This document shows positions 5,304-6,377 of a stretch of DNA of 6,377 bases, piece by piece. Made by a program: the position numbers and the translations under genes. The notes under the pieces are model-generated. The model had not been told where the DNA came from, ran no database searches, and saw only the letters and a list, made by a program, of their open reading frames with translations. The stretch is from an uncultured Caryophanales bacterium (GTDB lineage Bacteria; Bacillota_I; Bacilli_A; RF39; UBA660): NCBI GenBank assembly GCA_946535455.1, contig CAMNDO010000038.1, positions 1 through 6,377 on the forward strand. The letters are read 5' to 3'. The first letter of the stretch is position 1. Every line of letters begins with the position of its first letter.

Positions 5304-5325
5304 ATCTTCTCTTTTTCTTTTTCTG
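5290..5325. terminator. Terminator whose loop is the shared stop of trpS and the DUF3603 gene
   Basis: AAAGAGAAGAT (5290-5300) and ATCTTCTCTTT (5304-5314) are perfect complements around the three bases TAA, which are the trpS stop. The DUF3603 stop reads the other strand of the same TTAA (5300-5303). A long T-rich run follows rightward, giving a strong trpS terminator. Leftward the tail (CTCTTTCAT) is short, so termination there may be weaker. In practice the loop is probably five bases (TTAAA). Confidence 0.82.
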
Positions 5326-5944
5326 CTAATAAAATAATTTCATATAATTTTTGATATTGACTTTGATAATGATTTTTTATTTTTTCTTTTAAATACTGAT
5401 ATTTTTCTTTTATACTTCGTTTTTCATGAAAAAATTCTTGATATAAATACTGAATTTCATCATACTTTTTTTCCTCCCAAAGAGAATGTAGTTTTTTTAA
5501 TAATTCTTCTTGTATTTCTCTTTCTCTTCTCGTTAAAAAAGAAAAAGGAAATAATTTTTCTTTTTTTTCATAATCTAAAATCGTAATCTCTTCAAAAATA
5601 GTTTCTTCCACTACCGAATCCTCTTCATCTAATAATAATCCACTCTTTTGAATCACATTTCCATTCTCATCTAATAGAAAAGCCATTACTTTGGATTGAT
5701 CTGTTACCAAAAAAGAATATGGAATCATTTCTTTATCCGAAATGGTTTGATTATAAATTTGTTTTAAAAATTCTTGATTCATACAAAATGAATATTGCAT
5801 CAATTCATTCATTTGTAGATCAGAAACACGAAAAATAGGAATCTTTTGAATCATTGTAAAAACATCTTCCCTTCTCCATTCATAGAACTCTAAAATAGAC
5901 GAAATAGGAGTATAATTTAAAACAATATCATAACTATAATTCAT
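5300..5944 (-). CDS. DUF3603-family protein of unknown function
   Basis: A 214-aa cytoplasmic protein that resembles the Bacillota family I know as DUF3603 (UPF0736, as in Bacillus YjbA); no function is established that I can name. Matching features are the opening with FYEWRREDVFTMIQKIPIFRV (about 20-40), the central VTDQSKVMAFLLDENGNVI segment (80-98), KSGLLLDEE (100-108), FLTRREREIQEELLKKL (136-152) and YLYQEFF (166-172), with a Lys/Glu-rich helical end. ATG at 5944 has GGGAGGG (5955-5949) 4 nt upstream. The start overlaps the stop of the small membrane gene by four bases (ATGA), so translation of the two is probably coupled. Its own stop shares TTAA with the convergent trpS stop. The pairing with a membrane protein and a rhodanese gene upstream is suggestive but does not define a role. 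Confidence 0.85.
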   Translation of the reverse strand: MNYSYDIVLNYTPISSILEFYEWRREDVFTMIQKIPIFRVSDLQMNELMQYSFCMNQEFLKQIYNQTISDKEMIPYSFLVTDQSKVMAFLLDENGNVIQKSGLLLDEEDSVVEETIFEEITILDYEKKEKLFPFSFLTRREREIQEELLKKLHSLWEEKKYDEIQYLYQEFFHEKRSIKEKYQYLKEKIKNHYQSQYQKLYEIILLAEKEKEKI

Positions 5945-6138
5945 AAATCCCTCCCAATTAACAATAGATAAAGAAATAATCCAAAAAGGAAACTACAAGA
6001 TTCATAATGTGTCAAAAGAAACCAAAAATACTCTTTCATAGTATAACCAAAAGAAAATAAGTTTATGTATAAAATACAAAATAAAAATCCAAAAACCATC
6101 AAAGCAAAACTAAATACAGAAAGAAGTATTTTCATCAT
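5941..6138 (-). CDS. Small two-helix membrane protein, coupled to the DUF3603 gene
   Basis: I do not recognise this protein. From the ATG at 6138 it is 65 aa with two hydrophobic helices, about 3-28 (rich in Leu, Phe, Val) and 37-62, joined by a short loop with FSFGYTMKEY. A hairpin in the membrane with both ends on the same side is expected. The start is uncertain. A second ATG follows immediately (6135), a TTG seven codons earlier (6159) is possible, and none has a recognisable Shine-Dalgarno site. The stop TGA overlaps the ATG of the DUF3603 gene (ATGA, 5944-5941), which is the best evidence that it is a real gene. It begins about 25 nt after the rhodanese terminator, and I find no clear promoter, so it may depend on readthrough or on a weak start around a TATGAT at 6139-6134. 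Confidence 0.6.
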   Translation of the reverse strand: MMKILLSVFSFALMVFGFLFCILYINLFSFGYTMKEYFWFLLTHYESCSFLFGLFLYLLLIGRDL

Positions 6139-6157
6139 ATTACAATCTATGAATTTC

Positions 6158-6188
6158 AAAACAAAAAAGAACTTAAAGTTCTTTTTTT
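6158..6188 (-). terminator. Terminator enclosing the stop codon of the rhodanese-like gene
   Basis: On the minus strand, AAAAAAGAAC (6187-6178) pairs with GTTCTTTTTT (6172-6163) around a TTTAA loop, followed by G and four T. The TAA stop (6175-6173) lies within the loop. The hairpin has few G-C pairs, so some readthrough into the next two genes is plausible. Confidence 0.7.
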
Positions 6189-6377
6189 ATAGTAGAATAA
6201 CTCCCTAAATTCATGGTATGATATCCTAATTGATTTAAATAAATAGAAAGTTTTTCACTTCTTTTTCCAGAAGAACAATAAAGATAATATTCTTCCTCTT
6301 TTGTTAAGTATTTTTCTGGATAAAACAACAAATTATCATAAGAAAGAGATATCGCTCCATTCACATGTTCTTTTTGA
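6173..6377 (-). CDS. Rhodanese-like domain protein (partial, 5' end outside window)
   Basis: The C-terminal 67 residues of a rhodanese-fold protein, a family that carries sulfur as a Cys-persulfide and is usually about 100 aa in single-domain form. Reading from the right edge the frame gives QKEHVNGAISLSYDNLL, equivalent to the family's GHI-x-GA-I-N-I-P stretch. Then comes EEEYYLYCSSGKRSEKLSIYL, in which CSSGKRS is the active-site loop with its persulfide Cys, and then LGYHTMNLGSY, the final helix-strand. The frame stays open to the window edge, so the GTG at 6364 is an internal Val codon and not a start. The usual closing GG-x-x-x-W is reduced to GSYSTIKKEL. It stands upstream of the small membrane and DUF3603 genes with an A-T-rich terminator between. 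Without the N-terminus I cannot say whether other domains are fused. Confidence 0.85.
   Translation of the reverse strand, partial: QKEHVNGAISLSYDNLLFYPEKYLTKEEEYYLYCSSGKRSEKLSIYLNQLGYHTMNLGSYSTIKKEL

Noticed and set aside
1..6377. CRISPR, insertion sequence, toxin-antitoxin or defence system
   Set aside because: No repeat array, transposase, terminal inverted repeats or recognisable toxin/antitoxin pair was seen. The small membrane and DUF3603 pair overlaps by ATGA but shows no toxin family feature.

Overview
The window looks like an ordinary chromosomal stretch from an AT-rich Bacillota (Firmicutes) genome. A PolC-type replicative polymerase, a DUF3603-family protein, strong AGGAGG-type ribosome binding sites and U-tailed hairpin terminators all fit this. 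TGG is the only Trp codon I see, and one gene ends in TGA, so the standard bacterial code (table 11) is used rather than the Mycoplasma code. An uncultured gut Bacilli lineage near RF39/Erysipelotrichales is my guess, not something the sequence proves. I see no mobile element, CRISPR array, tRNA, rRNA or riboswitch.

Layout. 1-1260, minus strand: the first 114 codons of polC, preceded 18 nt upstream by an unrecognised 279-aa protein that probably shares its transcript. 1260-2162, minus: an acidic, low-complexity protein with a single C-terminal membrane anchor. 2163-2299: a divergent control region with a perfect 12-bp palindrome and a good promoter for a single-[4Fe-4S] ferredoxin (2300-2488, plus). 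That gene converges through a two-way terminator on an RluB-type rRNA pseudouridine synthase (2516-3220, minus). A second divergent control region leads to a small glycine-zipper/Tyr-Pro-repeat membrane protein (3317-3550, plus), a rhomboid intramembrane protease with its catalytic residues (3603-4217, plus) and tryptophanyl-tRNA synthetase (4287-5303, plus). trpS converges on a minus-strand group: a rhodanese-like protein cut by the window edge, a small two-helix membrane protein, and a DUF3603 protein whose start overlaps the membrane gene's stop (ATGA).

No single pathway links these genes; they are mostly housekeeping. The most interesting points are: a Cys motif in TrpRS matching the iron-sulfur site known from Thermotoga maritima TrpRS; terminators whose loop holds the stop codon, including one TTAA that ends two convergent genes; near-constant, very short distances from -10 box to start codon at seven genes, implying minimal 5' leaders; a palindrome in the trpS promoter with no room for a T-box; and an unrecognised polC neighbour that faintly resembles a metalloprotease without its zinc motif. 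I found no convincing undescribed multi-gene system.
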